64,000 nucleotides of DNA from Fluctibacter corallii (GCF_025751585.1 NZ_JAOWKX010000004.1:248001-312000), one strand, 5' to 3'; shown: positions 28,834-39,579, numbered from the stretch's first letter. The notes: generated by a model not told the origin, from the sequence alone. Translations and numbers: made by a program.

Positions 28834-30900
28834 TTAGTGGTCTTTTGCTTTTAAATAGTTATAGGTTTCTATTTGCGAGCGGAGTTTTCGGCGGTTGCCG
28901 CGGCGTACATATTTGTTTTGCTGATCTTTGTCGATAACCCGCGCTTTGATGGTGTCTTTAAATTGGATATTCAAGATATCAACGATTTGTTGTTGCAGAT
29001 CTTCATCATATACCGGGCAACCTACTTCTATGCGGTTATCCATATTGCGTGTCATCCAATCGGCAGAAGAGATAAACACCCGTTTTTTATCGGCATTTTC
29101 AAATACCATCACACGTGGATGTTCTAAGAAACGATCAACGACACTGATGATGGTTATGTTTTCGCTTAAGCCTTTTATGCCAGGACGAAGAGAGCACATT
29201 CCTCGCACAATGGCTTTCACTTTAACGCCGCTCTGGCTGGCTCGGTAAAGATCATCAATGAGCTCTTTATCGACAAGATTGTTCACCTTCAAAGTGATGC
29301 CAGAAGGCAGTCCGCTGTTGGCGTTTTGAATTTCTTGGCGCACTAGGGCCTGAATTTTCGTGCGCGAATTAAGTGGAGACACTTGCAGGTGCTGAAACTT
29401 CGTACGCCGATAGGGTTGTTGTATCAAATCAAAAACTTGAATGGCTTCTTCTGCCAATTCTTGATTGCGGGTAAATAAGCTAAAGTCGGTGTAAATTTTG
29501 GCGGTTTTCTCGTTAAAGTTACCAGTGCCGAAATGGGCGTAGTGAATAAGCTCTCCTCGCTCTTCGCGGCTCACTACACATAGCTTGCTGTGAATTTTAA
29601 ATGATGGGCTACCCAGAACCACACGAATACCGGCTTCGGTCATCCGTTTAGACCATTCAATGTTATTGGCTTCGTCAAAGCGGGCGCGCAGCTCAACGAC
29701 AACGGTCACGGTTTTGCCATTATCAACGGCATCAATCAAAGAACTAATAATTCGCGATTTAGATGCCACTCGATAAATATTCAGGCGTATATGGCGCACT
29801 TTCGGGTCAAACGCGGCTTGTCTAACAAATTCTGTGAAGTGTAAAAACCGATGATATGGATAATACAGTAAGACGTCTTTTGCTTTAATGGCGTCAAATA
29901 TGGTGTCGTGTTCAGCAAAGATTTTACGGCTAATGGCTGGCAATAGCGGACTTTCTAAGTATGCTCTACCGACATTGGGAAACCCAATAAAGTCTTTAAA
30001 ATTGCGGTAGTGGCCGCCTGCAGTTAGGCTATCAAGCGACGAAATTTTAAGTCGTTTTCGTAGATTTTTCACCATTTCTATTGGCATATCAGCGTCGTAA
30101 CTGACTCTGACTGGCTCAGAATTGAGGCGCTGTTTCACACTTTCAGACATCTTGTCTACGAAACTTTCATCAATTTCGTCATTGATGTGATATTCCGCGT
30201 CTCGCGTCATCTTAAAACTGAAAGCTTCGAGCTTATCAAATGCCACAAAGCCTCTAAAAATCTGCTCCAAACACAGCTTAATAATGTCATCTAAAATGAT
30301 GATGTGCTTTTTCTTACGGCTTTTTTCTGGTGGGATCACCACAAAGCGAGAAATTGCTTCTGAGGGAACTTCTATGGTGGCGTACTTAGTTGCAACATCT
30401 TTTTTATAAATAGCGACATAGAGATACGTAGATTCGCCATTTAATCGTGACACTAAATCAACTTTTTTATGCAGCAAAATAGGGGCGATATGGCGAAGTA
30501 TTTTATTTTGGAAGTAATCCCTTAGCCACTCAGACTGATATGGCGTGACGTCTTTACTGTCTAGAAGGTGAATGTTGTAGCGAGCAAGGCCTTTCACGAC
30601 GTCTTCGAAGATTCGATCGAATTCACCGGTCATCGACTTGACCTTGTCTTGTATTCGCTCCATCAGCAGTTTCATCTGTTCGGCTGCGTCGATATTGCCT
30701 TCATTCATATGAATAATGATGAGGCGTTTTACGTCGGCAACCCGAACGCGGAAGTATTCGTCTAAGTTGTTTGAATAAATCCCTAAAAAACGAATGCGCT
30801 CAACAATGGGATTATTTTTGTCTGCGGCTTCTTGCAATACCCTTTCATTGAAGGATAACCAACTGAGTTCTTTTGGATAATATAGCTCTGTGTCTGACAT
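28834..30900 (-). CDS. ppk: Polyphosphate kinase 1
   Basis: A 688-residue kinase that reversibly polymerises ATP gamma-phosphate into polyphosphate. The N-terminal block ELSWLSFNERVLQEAAD is diagnostic. The two catalytic histidines lie in IHSKLCVV (about residue 436) and YAHFGTGNFN (about 455), matching E. coli H435/H454, and SSADWMTRNMDNRIEVGCPV is the C-terminal signature. A PHO box 61-78 nt upstream of the start suggests PhoB induction under phosphate limitation. ppx follows. Confidence 0.96.
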   Translation of the reverse strand: MSDTELYYPKELSWLSFNERVLQEAADKNNPIVERIRFLGIYSNNLDEYFRVRVADVKRLIIIHMNEGNIDAAEQMKLLMERIQDKVKSMTGEFDRIFEDVVKGLARYNIHLLDSKDVTPYQSEWLRDYFQNKILRHIAPILLHKKVDLVSRLNGESTYLYVAIYKKDVATKYATIEVPSEAISRFVVIPPEKSRKKKHIIILDDIIKLCLEQIFRGFVAFDKLEAFSFKMTRDAEYHINDEIDESFVDKMSESVKQRLNSEPVRVSYDADMPIEMVKNLRKRLKISSLDSLTAGGHYRNFKDFIGFPNVGRAYLESPLLPAISRKIFAEHDTIFDAIKAKDVLLYYPYHRFLHFTEFVRQAAFDPKVRHIRLNIYRVASKSRIISSLIDAVDNGKTVTVVVELRARFDEANNIEWSKRMTEAGIRVVLGSPSFKIHSKLCVVSREERGELIHYAHFGTGNFNEKTAKIYTDFSLFTRNQELAEEAIQVFDLIQQPYRRTKFQHLQVSPLNSRTKIQALVRQEIQNANSGLPSGITLKVNNLVDKELIDDLYRASQSGVKVKAIVRGMCSLRPGIKGLSENITIISVVDRFLEHPRVMVFENADKKRVFISSADWMTRNMDNRIEVGCPVYDEDLQQQIVDILNIQFKDTIKARVIDKDQQNKYVRRGNRRKLRSQIETYNYLKAKDH

Positions 30901-30960
30901 GCATGTACCGCGAATAAATCTATTGGAGAAAACTACAACCCTCTATGTTGCCATGTTTCT

Positions 30961-30978
30961 ATGACAGAAAAATGACGT
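30961..30978 (-). promoter_or_regulatory. PHO box upstream of ppk
   Basis: On the minus strand ACGTCAT TTTT CTGTCAT fits the PhoB direct repeat (7-4-7, consensus CTGTCAT-N4-CTGTCAT/CTGTAAY). Ten nt downstream is CAACAT, a weak -10 (30950-30945). The spacing is the same as at the porin and pstS sites. Confidence 0.7.
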
Positions 30979-30989
30979 AACACGTTGCT

Positions 30990-31496
30990 TTATCTACGAA
31001 TTTCTATGTCGACGACAAGGTCGTTAGCAATGTCTTCAAGTGCATCGGTTAACGCGTCTAGATCGAAGCCTCGTGGTACGGCGACTTTCGCTTGCGCTTT
31101 AAATAAGGTTCCGCCCCAATTGGGTGCAGGTTCGCATGAAGAGTCAAACTTAATAATATTTATATTAAATTGATGCAACACAGAAGTAAGTTCTTGAACA
31201 ATGCCTGTTTTGTCATTTCCCATTACATCCACCAGCACCACTTTTTCATTCTCTGGTGTATTCGCTTCGCCCGGAACCAAGTGAATGCGTAAATCTGGAT
31301 GCGCTTCAAAAGCGTCGAGAAGTGCTTGATGATGCTCTTCTGGCACATCGACGTGCACAAATCCAGCAAGGTGTCCGGCCATGTGCGAAAAATTACTGCC
31401 AGTCCAGTTGCCTTTTAGTGCGTAAACGGTTTTCGCTAAAGAATCGATTAATCCGGGTTTATCTTTACCAACGAGCGTAAAAATCATAGGTTTCAT
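30990..31496 (-). CDS. ACT-domain protein related to glycine cleavage regulator GcvR
   Basis: A 168-residue cytosolic protein with two ACT domains, about residues 1-80 (MIFTLVGKDKPGLIDSLAKTV) and 85-165 (VLVDVMGNDKTGIVQELTSVL). This is the GcvR layout; GcvR binds GcvA to control glycine cleavage genes. The start at 31496 is chosen for its AGGAGGT ribosome site 9 nt upstream; an in-frame start 48 nt earlier has none. It lies 89 nt upstream of ppk, so the ppk PHO box falls between or inside its 3' end. Confidence 0.78.
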   Translation of the reverse strand: MKPMIFTLVGKDKPGLIDSLAKTVYALKGNWTGSNFSHMAGHLAGFVHVDVPEEHHQALLDAFEAHPDLRIHLVPGEANTPENEKVVLVDVMGNDKTGIVQELTSVLHQFNINIIKFDSSCEPAPNWGGTLFKAQAKVAVPRGFDLDALTDALEDIANDLVVDIEIRR

Positions 31497-31713
31497 GCTA
31501 GTGCGACCTCCTGTAACTGTGCATAGCAAATAGAATGGAGCCAAAAATACATAGCGTGAATGCGCGTGTCACCGCCTGCGCTTAGTATTGATGGCAATAT
31601 AGTAACAATAAGTACTAATGAATGACTTTAAAAGGTAGGAAGTGAAAATTTTTTTAGCTACGTTTGGGGAAGGGGGGATAGGGAAAAAACAACAGAGTAA
31701 AACAACCTAATAA

Positions 31714-31740
31714 CGTAGAGGGCTCGACAAGCCCTCTACG
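31714..31740 (-). terminator. Terminator after the porin gene
   Basis: CGTAGAGGGCT and AGCCCTCTACG form an 11-bp stem with a 5-nt loop, followed on the minus strand by TTATTAGGTTGTTTT. Confidence 0.8.
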
Positions 31741-31754
31741 CGGAAAATGAGACA

Positions 31755-32669
31755 TTACATCGAAAATTTATGCTCTATGCCGACAGCAAACCATGAGCTG
31801 TCTTCACTTTCTTCAATAGAACGGTCGGTGTACCAAATATAAGCTTTGGTGTCGCTGCCTAATTTATAGTCTGCACCCACTGAAATGCTCTCATTGTCTT
31901 CTAATTCCTGAAATTGCGCTTTCAACTTCCACTTAGCAATTGCATACTGTGCGCTAACGGTAAAACCTGAGTCGCTAGAATCAGAGTCGACTTTCTCTTG
32001 TTTGTGCGCAATTGCGCCTAGTGTCCAGTCGCCCAGTTTGGTTTGAACGATTGCGCGTTGGGTGTCATAGCCGTTTACTTCGCTGTCAATGGCAAGGGCC
32101 GCAAATATACGTGATTTTTTCAGCTTCTTATCGCCATAAAACACCGTGGCTGAAATGCCATCATCAGCATCTACCTCATCTTCTGCGATGTAAGTAAACC
32201 CAGCTCTAACCCCACCAAATGAAGGACTTTCATAAGAGACGGAGTCACTCATTCTATTTTCGCCTTTCCACAAGCCTTTTAAGTCAGCTTCGTAGTCATT
32301 GAATAAATCAACAGGCTTACTGACCTCTTTAAGTACAGTGTCTTTGCGGCCAAGGAGTATTTTGCCAAAGTCACCTTTTAAACCAATGTATTGGTTACGG
32401 GATTTTAGGTTATCAGAATCTGATACATCGGCTAGATCCACTTGCCATTCAAATAGGTATAACACTTCCAGTCCGTTGTCTAATGCCATATCTCCTTTAA
32501 TGCCCGCGCGTGACGCGTTGCTTTTTAGTTCTGTGAAACTGCCTTCGCCTTCATCTGAAGATTGAGCCGAAATGTTTGCCTTGCCATAAACGGTAATGGG
32601 ATCCGCCATGACCGAAGAGGCAAATGAACCAGCAATTAACAGTAAAGATAGATTTTTAGTCAAAGTCAT
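31755..32669 (-). CDS. Outer-membrane porin, probably phosphate-starvation induced
   Basis: A 304-residue gram-negative porin. Signal peptide to about residue 22 (ending VMA, then DPITVYGKANISAQ), alternating beta-strand pattern, the internal KGDFGKILLGRKDTV block seen in general porins, and a terminal strand ending in FSM, close to the usual terminal aromatic. It forms a diffusion channel. The upstream PHO box suggests a PhoE/OprP-like role in phosphate uptake, but it is not an OprP homolog by sequence plan. Confidence 0.85.
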   Translation of the reverse strand: MTLTKNLSLLLIAGSFASSVMADPITVYGKANISAQSSDEGEGSFTELKSNASRAGIKGDMALDNGLEVLYLFEWQVDLADVSDSDNLKSRNQYIGLKGDFGKILLGRKDTVLKEVSKPVDLFNDYEADLKGLWKGENRMSDSVSYESPSFGGVRAGFTYIAEDEVDADDGISATVFYGDKKLKKSRIFAALAIDSEVNGYDTQRAIVQTKLGDWTLGAIAHKQEKVDSDSSDSGFTVSAQYAIAKWKLKAQFQELEDNESISVGADYKLGSDTKAYIWYTDRSIEESEDSSWFAVGIEHKFSM

Positions 32670-32723
32670 AGTGTGTCTTCTTTGTTAGAGCTACCTGAGT
32701 GATGAGCACGATATGTCACTATA

Positions 32724-32741
32724 GTTACAGTTTTGTGACAA
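32724..32741 (-). promoter_or_regulatory. PHO box of the porin gene
   Basis: On the minus strand TTGTCAC AAAA CTGTAAC is a near-consensus PhoB site, followed exactly 10 nt later by TATCGT (32713-32708) as -10. Confidence 0.78.
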
Positions 32742-32751
32742 AACGTCATTT

Positions 32752-32769
32752 AATTCATAAAAATGACAT
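32752..32769 (-). promoter_or_regulatory. Second PHO-like repeat upstream of the porin
   Basis: ATGTCAT TTTT ATGAATT on the minus strand matches the first PHO half-site well and the second poorly. It lies 10 bp upstream of the main box and may extend PhoB binding. Confidence 0.4.
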
Positions 32770-33128
32770 AAAAAATTCAATGAAATGTCATTGGGTTATC
32801 ATGAATTTTCTTATGTGCTCTGCTGTTTAGCATCCGTGACAAAACACCGATCTCCTGACCGCATTGCCAAAAGTGTAGCCTACATCTAGAAAATTGAGTA
32901 ATCAGAGCAAGTTAAGGGAATTGATGTCGCGCAAAGCGACATGGTTGAGAACGTGCATAATGGTAAAATACGGTGCTGCATTAGTAAGGTAGTTTGCTGA
33001 AAACACTCATATATCTGACTGAAATGCCGATATTTTTGTATCTAATCGAATACGTTGACTATATTTGTTTAGGTGCAGGTTATGGGCGAATATCATCGCC
33101 AGTTATCAGACATTGGGGAGAGTAATGC

Positions 33129-35012
33129 ATGTCGATATTCCAGAAGTTAACAGTCAGACGTCGTTTAATTGTTAATGCGGTTGTTGTAGGGATTGGTTTT
33201 CTGATTCTCATAGGGCTCTCAATGTTTGAGATTAACAATCAAACCAAAATTGGATTGGCACTTCGCGATCTAGAATCAATTAGCACACAGGTTTTTATTC
33301 TCAGAAGAAACGAAAAAGATTTTTTGATGCGTAAAGACCTGAAGTATGCGGAAGACCACGATAAGAATTACGCAAAGCTCAAAGTGCACATTGAGGCACT
33401 ACGCCAGTTTTTTGATGACACAGGAATAGAAACTGCCCCCTTTTCTGCCCTCGGACAACGCGTAGATGAATACCACGAGGCATTTTCTCGCTTAGTGGAG
33501 CTACAAAAAGAAATTGGTTTACACCCGAAGGATGGTCTTTACGGCGGGTTGCGTGCAGCAGTGCATTCGGTAGAAGAAGCATTGAAATCACAAAGTGACT
33601 ACAAATTGCTTGCCGCAATGCTACAGCTGCGTAGAAATGAAAAAGACTTTATGCTGCGCGAAGATATGAAGTATTTAGACCGATTTAATGGTAACGTAGA
33701 AGCATTTCGACAAGCTGTATTGGATGCGGGCTATGCACCCGATTTAACACAGCAACTCGGTGATGCCATCGATTCCTATCAGCGCCAATTCAGGGCGTTA
33801 GTGGAAAAGCAACAGCAGCTAGGGCTGACGCCTGAAATGGGCGTGTTAGGTGAGATGCGCCAAGCTATTCATAACACTGAAACCAGTTTGGATGCATTAG
33901 ATAAACTCGGTAGGGAGAGTTTAGAAGCACAAAAAACCAAAACGCTTATATTTCAAATCGTTTTATTCATTTTAATTTTCTCAGTGGTCATGGTGCTGGT
34001 GATGCTTACCGCTGCCAGTATAGTCAAACCGCTAGTAAAAATGCGCTCCATTGTGCATAAAAGCCGAGAAAATAATGACCTCACGTTGCGCACGCAAATT
34101 CAAGGAAAGGACGAAATTGCTTCATTGAGCGAATTCGTAGATTCTTTACTAGATGCGTTCCAAAGTTTAATTAAAGACGTGCATACGGCATCAATTACCC
34201 TAGACAGAGCCACAGAAAATCTGTCAGAAAATGTACAGCTAACCAGTTCCAGTATGTTAAGGCAGCAGGCTGAAAGTGACATGGTGGCTACCGCAGCGAA
34301 TGAAATGGAAGCGAGCATTGCTGAAGTTGCCAATAATACGACAGCAATGGCTGAGCGGGCTGAATCTACCAACAACGATACCATCGCTCGTAAGAAGGAA
34401 ATTGATGAAAGCGTGCGTCAAATCAATGTGCTGTCAAGCAAGCTCAATAGTGTCACTGATGTGGTTAATCAGCTTGAAGTAGATAGCCAAACCATAGGAT
34501 CGGTGCTGGATGTGATTCGTGGTATTGCAGAGCAGACTAACTTACTCGCCTTGAATGCAGCCATTGAAGCAGCCAGAGCCGGAGAGCAAGGCCGAGGGTT
34601 TGCTGTGGTGGCCGACGAAGTGCGTAATCTGGCGATGCGAACGCAAGAATCCACCCGAGAAATTGAAAGCATTATTTCTACGCTGCAAGAACGCACGAGT
34701 TCCATCGTTTCTGAAATGCAAGAATGCCAAAAGCAAGGCGAAGACAGTGCCAAGCAGGTGGCCAACGCCAGTGCCTCTTTGGCTGAGACAACGAACAATA
34801 TCAGAGCCATTATGGAAATGACCACGCAAGTTGCCGAGGCGATTCGACAACAGAATATGGTCACATCAGAAGTGAATGAAAATGTACTGAAAATTCGTGA
34901 TATCACAACAGAAGTCAGTGAAAGTGCAGGTAAAAATGCCCAAGACAGTGCTTCTGTTAAAGAGCAGGCGAAAATACTCAGTAAAGTGGTGCGTAAGTTT
35001 AAAACGGCTTAA
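33129..35012 (+). CDS. Methyl-accepting chemotaxis protein with HBM-type sensor
   Basis: A 627-residue chemoreceptor. Membrane helix at about 12-32, periplasmic helical sensor to about 270, second helix 275-297, HAMP, then the cytoplasmic hairpin with the invariant tip [20 protein letters not shown]. The sensor contains two copies of an RRNEKDF-type motif (about residues 58 and 167), the hallmark of helical bimodular (HBM) domains that bind organic acids in known cases. It is divergent from the porin and convergent with phoU, so a link to phosphate is possible but unproven. Confidence 0.9.
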   Translation: MSIFQKLTVRRRLIVNAVVVGIGFLILIGLSMFEINNQTKIGLALRDLESISTQVFILRRNEKDFLMRKDLKYAEDHDKNYAKLKVHIEALRQFFDDTGIETAPFSALGQRVDEYHEAFSRLVELQKEIGLHPKDGLYGGLRAAVHSVEEALKSQSDYKLLAAMLQLRRNEKDFMLREDMKYLDRFNGNVEAFRQAVLDAGYAPDLTQQLGDAIDSYQRQFRALVEKQQQLGLTPEMGVLGEMRQAIHNTETSLDALDKLGRESLEAQKTKTLIFQIVLFILIFSVVMVLVMLTAASIVKPLVKMRSIVHKSRENNDLTLRTQIQGKDEIASLSEFVDSLLDAFQSLIKDVHTASITLDRATENLSENVQLTSSSMLRQQAESDMVATAANEMEASIAEVANNTTAMAERAESTNNDTIARKKEIDESVRQINVLSSKLNSVTDVVNQLEVDSQTIGSVLDVIRGIAEQTNLLALNAAIEAARAGEQGRGFAVVADEVRNLAMRTQESTREIESIISTLQERTSSIVSEMQECQKQGEDSAKQVANASASLAETTNNIRAIMEMTTQVAEAIRQQNMVTSEVNENVLKIRDITTEVSESAGKNAQDSASVKEQAKILSKVVRKFKTA

Positions 35013-35087
35013 GTGCCTTTAGGTGATTGCCGTTTTACCATGAAAGCGGCGTTAAATTGTCGAATCAAGGTAGATGATAAAATAGAA

Positions 35088-35115
35088 ATCCCGGCGTTTG
35101 AGCCGGGATTCTTGT
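35088..35115. terminator. Bidirectional terminator between chemoreceptor and phoU
   Basis: ATCCCGGC and GCCGGGAT form an 8-bp stem with a 6-nt loop. T-rich sequence follows on both strands (TCTTGTGTTT on plus, TTCTATTTT on minus), so it can serve both convergent genes. Confidence 0.8.
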
Positions 35116-35152
35116 GTTTGAACTCACGCGCATGACGCGCAGCCACAATCTG

Positions 35153-35869
35153 TTAGCGCTTATTTAACTGCCTTTCCATCTCTTTAATACTAGAGTGGCG
35201 GACATCCAGCCCTTTGACTAAAAAGATAACATGTTCGGCAATATTGCGCGCATGGTCGCCAATACGCTCAAGTGAACGCAACGTCCACAAAATATTCATG
35301 GAGCGCGAGATGGAACGCGGATCTTCCATCATATAGGTGACCAATTCACGCATGGCTGACTTATATTCACGGTCAACTTGCTTATCGGCCTTAGCTACGT
35401 CCAGTGCTTTTTCTACGTCAAAGCGTGCGAAGGCATCTAGTACTTGTTGCATCATGCGTTGAACGAGGGCGCCCATATGGCGCGCTTCTTCATAACCTGT
35501 TAGGCCGTCAGCACTTTCATGTAACGCCAATGCCATTTTGGCAATTTTATGGGCTTCGTCGCCAATACGCTCCAAGTCGCGGGTCATTTTGGTGACGGTA
35601 AGCACCAAACGCAAATCAGATGCTGCGGGTTGTCGGCAAGCCAGTACATTGGTACAGGCTTCGTCTAACGCAACTTCACGTAGATCAATATCGTCTTCAA
35701 CCTTGATTACACGTTCAGCAATATCGCTGTCGCCGTGTTCAATCGCACTCACTGCATCGATGATTTGTTGCTCAACCAGGCCACCCATTTCTAGCGCCTG
35801 ACTTTTCAGTTCTTCTAAATCAACATCAAACTGATGACTAATGTGTTTTTCTAAGTGTAATTTATCCAC
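35153..35869 (-). CDS. phoU: Phosphate signalling protein PhoU
   Basis: A 238-residue helical protein with two PhoU repeats (metal-binding motifs ERIGDEAHKIA near residue 95 and ERIGDHARNIAEHV near 205). It links the Pst transporter to the PhoR/PhoB kinase and restrains the Pho response when phosphate is ample. It is the last gene of the pst operon, 10 nt after pstB. Confidence 0.95.
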   Translation of the reverse strand: MDKLHLEKHISHQFDVDLEELKSQALEMGGLVEQQIIDAVSAIEHGDSDIAERVIKVEDDIDLREVALDEACTNVLACRQPAASDLRLVLTVTKMTRDLERIGDEAHKIAKMALALHESADGLTGYEEARHMGALVQRMMQQVLDAFARFDVEKALDVAKADKQVDREYKSAMRELVTYMMEDPRSISRSMNILWTLRSLERIGDHARNIAEHVIFLVKGLDVRHSSIKEMERQLNKR

Positions 35870-35879
35870 TCAACACTCC

Positions 35880-36734
35880 TTACCCAAAACGGCCCGTAAT
35901 ATACGCTTCCGTTAATTCATGCTCTGGGTTTGTGAAAACCCGTTTTGTATCATTCACTTCCACAAGCTTGCCCATATGGAAATATGCTGTTCTGTGAGAG
36001 ACACGAGCCGCTTGTTGCATAGAGTGTGTGACAATAGCAATTGTAAATTTTTGACTTAATTCTGCAATCAATTCTTCTATTTTAGCAGTTGCAATCGGAT
36101 CTAGCGCGGAACAAGGCTCATCCATCAAAATCACTTCTGGGCTAACGGCAATCGTACGTGCAATACACAAACGTTGTTGCTGACCACCTGATAGTCCGGT
36201 TCCTGGCGAGTGAAGCCTGTCTTTTACTTCATCCCAAAGACTAGCGCGGCGCAGGCTTGACTCAACAATTTCGTCAAGGTCGTACTTACGGTTGACCAAG
36301 CCATGAATGCGCGGTCCATATGCGACATTGTCGTAAATAGATTTTGGAAATGGATTCGGCTTCTGGAATACCATGCCAACACGTGCACGAAGTGGCACGA
36401 CATCTTGTTTAGGGTGGTAGATATCTAGCTCTTCTAGTTTAATGTCACCCGTTACCTTACAGGATTCGATGGTGTCATTCATGCGATTAAGGCAACGCAA
36501 AAATGTCGACTTACCACATCCAGATGGGCCAATCATCGCTACCACTTCATTTTTACCAATATCGAGGCTCACGTCGTGAATGGCTTGCTTTGTATCATAA
36601 AATACATTGACGTTACGCATCGACATTTTGGCGTCATCACATAACGGTGTTCCAACAGTTTGTCCGCTAAACGCATTCTCTTCGATATTCGTCGCGACAT
36701 TGTCTGTCGGTTCATTCATCGTATTGTCTTTCAT
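35880..36734 (-). CDS. pstB: Phosphate ABC transporter ATPase PstB
   Basis: ATP-binding subunit energising phosphate uptake. Walker [11 protein letters not shown]-loop [18 protein letters not shown], signature [13 protein letters not shown], Walker [14 protein letters not shown]. Start at 36734 (MKDNTMNEP) is chosen because GGAAG precedes it; the frame stays open to 36779 inside pstA. The N-terminal extension of about 35 residues before the ABC fold is longer than E. coli PstB. It nearly abuts pstA and phoU. Confidence 0.94.
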   Translation of the reverse strand: MKDNTMNEPTDNVATNIEENAFSGQTVGTPLCDDAKMSMRNVNVFYDTKQAIHDVSLDIGKNEVVAMIGPSGCGKSTFLRCLNRMNDTIESCKVTGDIKLEELDIYHPKQDVVPLRARVGMVFQKPNPFPKSIYDNVAYGPRIHGLVNRKYDLDEIVESSLRRASLWDEVKDRLHSPGTGLSGGQQQRLCIARTIAVSPEVILMDEPCSALDPIATAKIEELIAELSQKFTIAIVTHSMQQAARVSHRTAYFHMGKLVEVNDTKRVFTNPEHELTEAYITGRFG

Positions 36735-36762
36735 CACTGCTTCCACAATTACTCTCCAACGT

Positions 36763-38058
36763 TTACCAACGACGCTCAAGTCGTTTACGTAGCCATATCG
36801 CTAACGTGTTCATTGAAATTAGAAATGCCAACAACACCATAATAGCTGCTGACGTTCTTTCAACGAACGCGCGCTCAGGGCTGTCAGACCATAAAAAGAT
36901 TTGTACCGGAAGGGCGGTAGCTGGATCAGCCACGCCACCCGGAATATCTACAATAAAAGCCACCATACCAATCATCAACAGTGGGGCAGTTTCGCCTAGT
37001 GCCTGCGCAAAACCGATAATTGCACCCGTTAACATACCCGGCATGGCAAGCGGTAATACATGATGTAACACCATCTGCATTTTTGACGCCCCAAGCCCAA
37101 GTGCTGCGTCTCGGATTGAAGGGGGAACCGCTTTAATTGCAGCCCGACTAGAAATAATAATAGTCGGAAGTGTCATAAGCGACAGCACCAATCCACCGAC
37201 TAACGGAATTGAACGGTGCATTTCAAAAAAGCCGATAAAAATTGCCAGACCTAACAAGCCAAAAATAATCGAAGGAACGGCAGCTAAGTTATTAATGTTA
37301 ACTTCAATAAAGTCCGTTAAGCGATTGCGAGGGGCGTATTCTTCTAGGTAAACGGCCGCAGCAACCCCAATAGGGAATGACAGCACTATGGTTACAATTA
37401 AGGTGAACAATGAGCCCATGACTGCACCAAGAATACCGGCTTGCTCTGGCTCACGTGAGTCGCCTGACGTGAAGAATGTCGTGTTGAAATTTAGCGCGAG
37501 CTGATCATTTTCCATTAACGATTCAACCCACGCGATTTGCTTATCAGACATACGCCCAGTAAATGCGTCTTCAGGGTTGTCGCCACGGCTTTTCACGTAA
37601 GTGTCGATATCGTCATCTGCCACTAACCAGACACCTACTGTTTTGCCAAGTAGCGATGGATCGTCTATTAGCATTTCGCGTAGTGAAAAGCCTGCGCCAT
37701 TGCTAACTAGCGAGTACAGTGTGCGTTTGTCGCGTCGACCTGATACATCAGGAAAGCGCTCGCGTAGCGCAGCTTTAATGATGCCCTGATAGTCAGCGGC
37801 CATTAGCTGAGCAGAATTTGACACATCGTCAATATCAAGACGATCTGAGTCGAATGTGACCTCCAGATACACCTCGGTTTGCAAGAAGGCGCTGTGACCT
37901 TTGCTGATAATGTCAGTAAACAATATTACCAAGCAGGCTAAGCCAAATAAAATCGCGGCAATACCATATGCTTTGAAGCGCTTTTCTGCGCGGTATCGCG
38001 CTTTAAGGCTGCGATTCACTAAATCGATAGCGTTTAAATTTTCAGATGATTCTTTCAC
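36763..38058 (-). CDS. pstA: Phosphate ABC transporter permease PstA
   Basis: A 431-residue permease with about six core helices and the coupling-loop motif [21 protein letters not shown]. It carries a periplasmic insertion between the first helix and the permease core (about residues 55-210), making it longer than E. coli PstA; this long form is common in alteromonads and pseudomonads as far as I recall. Together with PstC it forms the channel. Confidence 0.92.
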   Translation of the reverse strand: MKESSENLNAIDLVNRSLKARYRAEKRFKAYGIAAILFGLACLVILFTDIISKGHSAFLQTEVYLEVTFDSDRLDIDDVSNSAQLMAADYQGIIKAALRERFPDVSGRRDKRTLYSLVSNGAGFSLREMLIDDPSLLGKTVGVWLVADDDIDTYVKSRGDNPEDAFTGRMSDKQIAWVESLMENDQLALNFNTTFFTSGDSREPEQAGILGAVMGSLFTLIVTIVLSFPIGVAAAVYLEEYAPRNRLTDFIEVNINNLAAVPSIIFGLLGLAIFIGFFEMHRSIPLVGGLVLSLMTLPTIIISSRAAIKAVPPSIRDAALGLGASKMQMVLHHVLPLAMPGMLTGAIIGFAQALGETAPLLMIGMVAFIVDIPGGVADPATALPVQIFLWSDSPERAFVERTSAAIMVLLAFLISMNTLAIWLRKRLERRW

Positions 38059-38082
38059 AATGATACTTCTTCTTAATTTATG

Positions 38083-39471
38083 CTATTCATATTGCTCACG
38101 GTATTTCTTAACAACCATGAGTGCGATGTAATTTAATGCCAATGTAATCGTAAAGAGCACCAGTCCTAATGCAAACGCTGAGAGGGTTTTCGGGCTGTTG
38201 AACTCTTGGTCACCCACAAGCAAGGTCACGATTTGAACGGTAACGGTTGTGACTGACTCGGTAGGATTGAGGGTCAGGTTTGCAGCTAAGCCTGCAGCCA
38301 TAACTACAATCATTGTCTCGCCGATAGCGCGTGAAACTGCGAGCAGCACCCCACCGACGATGCCCGGCAATGCAGCAGGGATCACAACTTGTTTAATGGT
38401 TTCTGATTTCGTTGCGCCCAAACCTAGTGAGCCATCGCGCAAAGATTGAGGCACGGCATTGATTACGTCGTCTGACAATGACGATACGAACGGAATGATC
38501 ATGATGCCCATGACTAAACCCGCAGCAAGGGCACTTTCAGATGACACATCTAAACCAAACAACCCGCCTGATTCTTTAATAAATGGCGCAACGGTTAACG
38601 CGGCAAAGAAGCCATAAACAACGGTAGGAATACCAGCCAGCACTTCTAATAACGGCTTTACAGTGGTTCTGACTTTCGGGCGAGCATACTCAGATAAATA
38701 AATTGCAGCCATTAATCCAGCTGGGACCGCAATTGTCATCGCGATAGCTGAAATTAACATGGTTCCCACGAAAAGGGGCACTGCACCAAATGCACCTGAG
38801 CCACCCACCTGATCTTCTCGGATAGCCATTTGCGGGCTCCATTCCAATCCGAATAAAAATTCGTGAATAGGCACGCTTTGAAAGAAGCGAATGGACTCAA
38901 ACAATACAGACAATACAATGCCTGCCGTTGTAAAAATGGCAATTGATGCACACAACAGTAGGATGTTCGTGAAGGCTTTTTCGACTTTGATACGCGCCTT
39001 CATTTTCGGCGAAATCTTCAGCCATACCAACACCATCAAAATCATGGCTGTGCTTAAACATACTACGGTCAAAGCCATATTGCTGGTTTGTTGAAGTGCA
39101 ATGAGTCGATTGGCAGAGTTAATTACATAGGGCTCAGCGTCCAAGCCCATGGCGTTATTCGCCGCGATATTGGTAATCAGACTCAATACCAAATTAAGCT
39201 CAGTTTCAGGCAGGGCTTTTACCTGCTCAGGAAGTTCTTGCGTAATGATATGGGCGATCGCGTAATCATCGACTACGCTCCACAGTGCAACGAGGACAAG
39301 ACAAGGGATGCCGCTCCACATTGCCATGAGTGTACCGTAATAAACAGGTAGAGAGTTGAGCGCCTTGGGCCCTCCTAAATCACTTGCAATTGCCAAAGAG
39401 CGCGCACGCCCTATAACGAAAGCAATTGCCATCAGTACAAAGGCTGATGTGATTAACATTGACGTATCCAT
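38083..39471 (-). CDS. pstC: Phosphate ABC transporter permease PstC
   Basis: A 462-residue permease partner of PstA. The coupling motif GLGATKSETIKQVVIPAALPGIVGG and the core VPAGLMAAIYLSEYA identify it. It too has an N-terminal extension with extra helices and a periplasmic loop compared with the 320-residue E. coli form. It lies 24 nt before pstA and 154 nt after pstS, with an intervening attenuator hairpin. Confidence 0.93.
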   Translation of the reverse strand: MDTSMLITSAFVLMAIAFVIGRARSLAIASDLGGPKALNSLPVYYGTLMAMWSGIPCLVLVALWSVVDDYAIAHIITQELPEQVKALPETELNLVLSLITNIAANNAMGLDAEPYVINSANRLIALQQTSNMALTVVCLSTAMILMVLVWLKISPKMKARIKVEKAFTNILLLCASIAIFTTAGIVLSVLFESIRFFQSVPIHEFLFGLEWSPQMAIREDQVGGSGAFGAVPLFVGTMLISAIAMTIAVPAGLMAAIYLSEYARPKVRTTVKPLLEVLAGIPTVVYGFFAALTVAPFIKESGGLFGLDVSSESALAAGLVMGIMIIPFVSSLSDDVINAVPQSLRDGSLGLGATKSETIKQVVIPAALPGIVGGVLLAVSRAIGETMIVVMAAGLAANLTLNPTESVTTVTVQIVTLLVGDQEFNSPKTLSAFALGLVLFTITLALNYIALMVVKKYREQYE

Positions 39472-39553
39472 ATAACCTCTAGGAACCTATTTGTAATGGA
39501 AGTTGGATGCTTTGAAGGAGTACTAATTGCATTTTTGCTCCTCTTTAAGCGTT

Positions 39554-39579
39554 AAAAAGCCAGCTCACAAAGAGCCGGC
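39554..39579 (-). terminator. Attenuator hairpin between pstS and pstC
   Basis: On the minus strand GCCGGCTC and GAGCTGGC (one G-T pair, 5-nt loop) are followed by TTTTT. This should terminate part of the transcripts and give more PstS binding protein than permease, as in other pst operons. Confidence 0.75.

Larger units (their letters stand above)
32670..33128. promoter_or_regulatory. Divergent control region between porin and chemoreceptor genes
   Basis: 459 bp with no gene. The porin side holds the PHO box at 32724-32741 and a PHO-like direct repeat at 32752-32769. The chemoreceptor side has GCCGATAT at 33026-33033, which resembles a sigma-28 -10 element but has no matching -35, and a TTGACT at about 33054. 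The middle (32830-33000) shows nothing recognisable. Confidence 0.5.

Noticed and set aside
33026..33033. Sigma-28 promoter of the chemoreceptor
   Set aside because: Only a -10-like GCCGATAT is present; no TAAA-type -35 at the right distance.
34469..34906. 145-codon antisense frame inside the chemoreceptor gene
   Set aside because: It mirrors the conserved signalling hairpin of the chemoreceptor and has no own translation signals.
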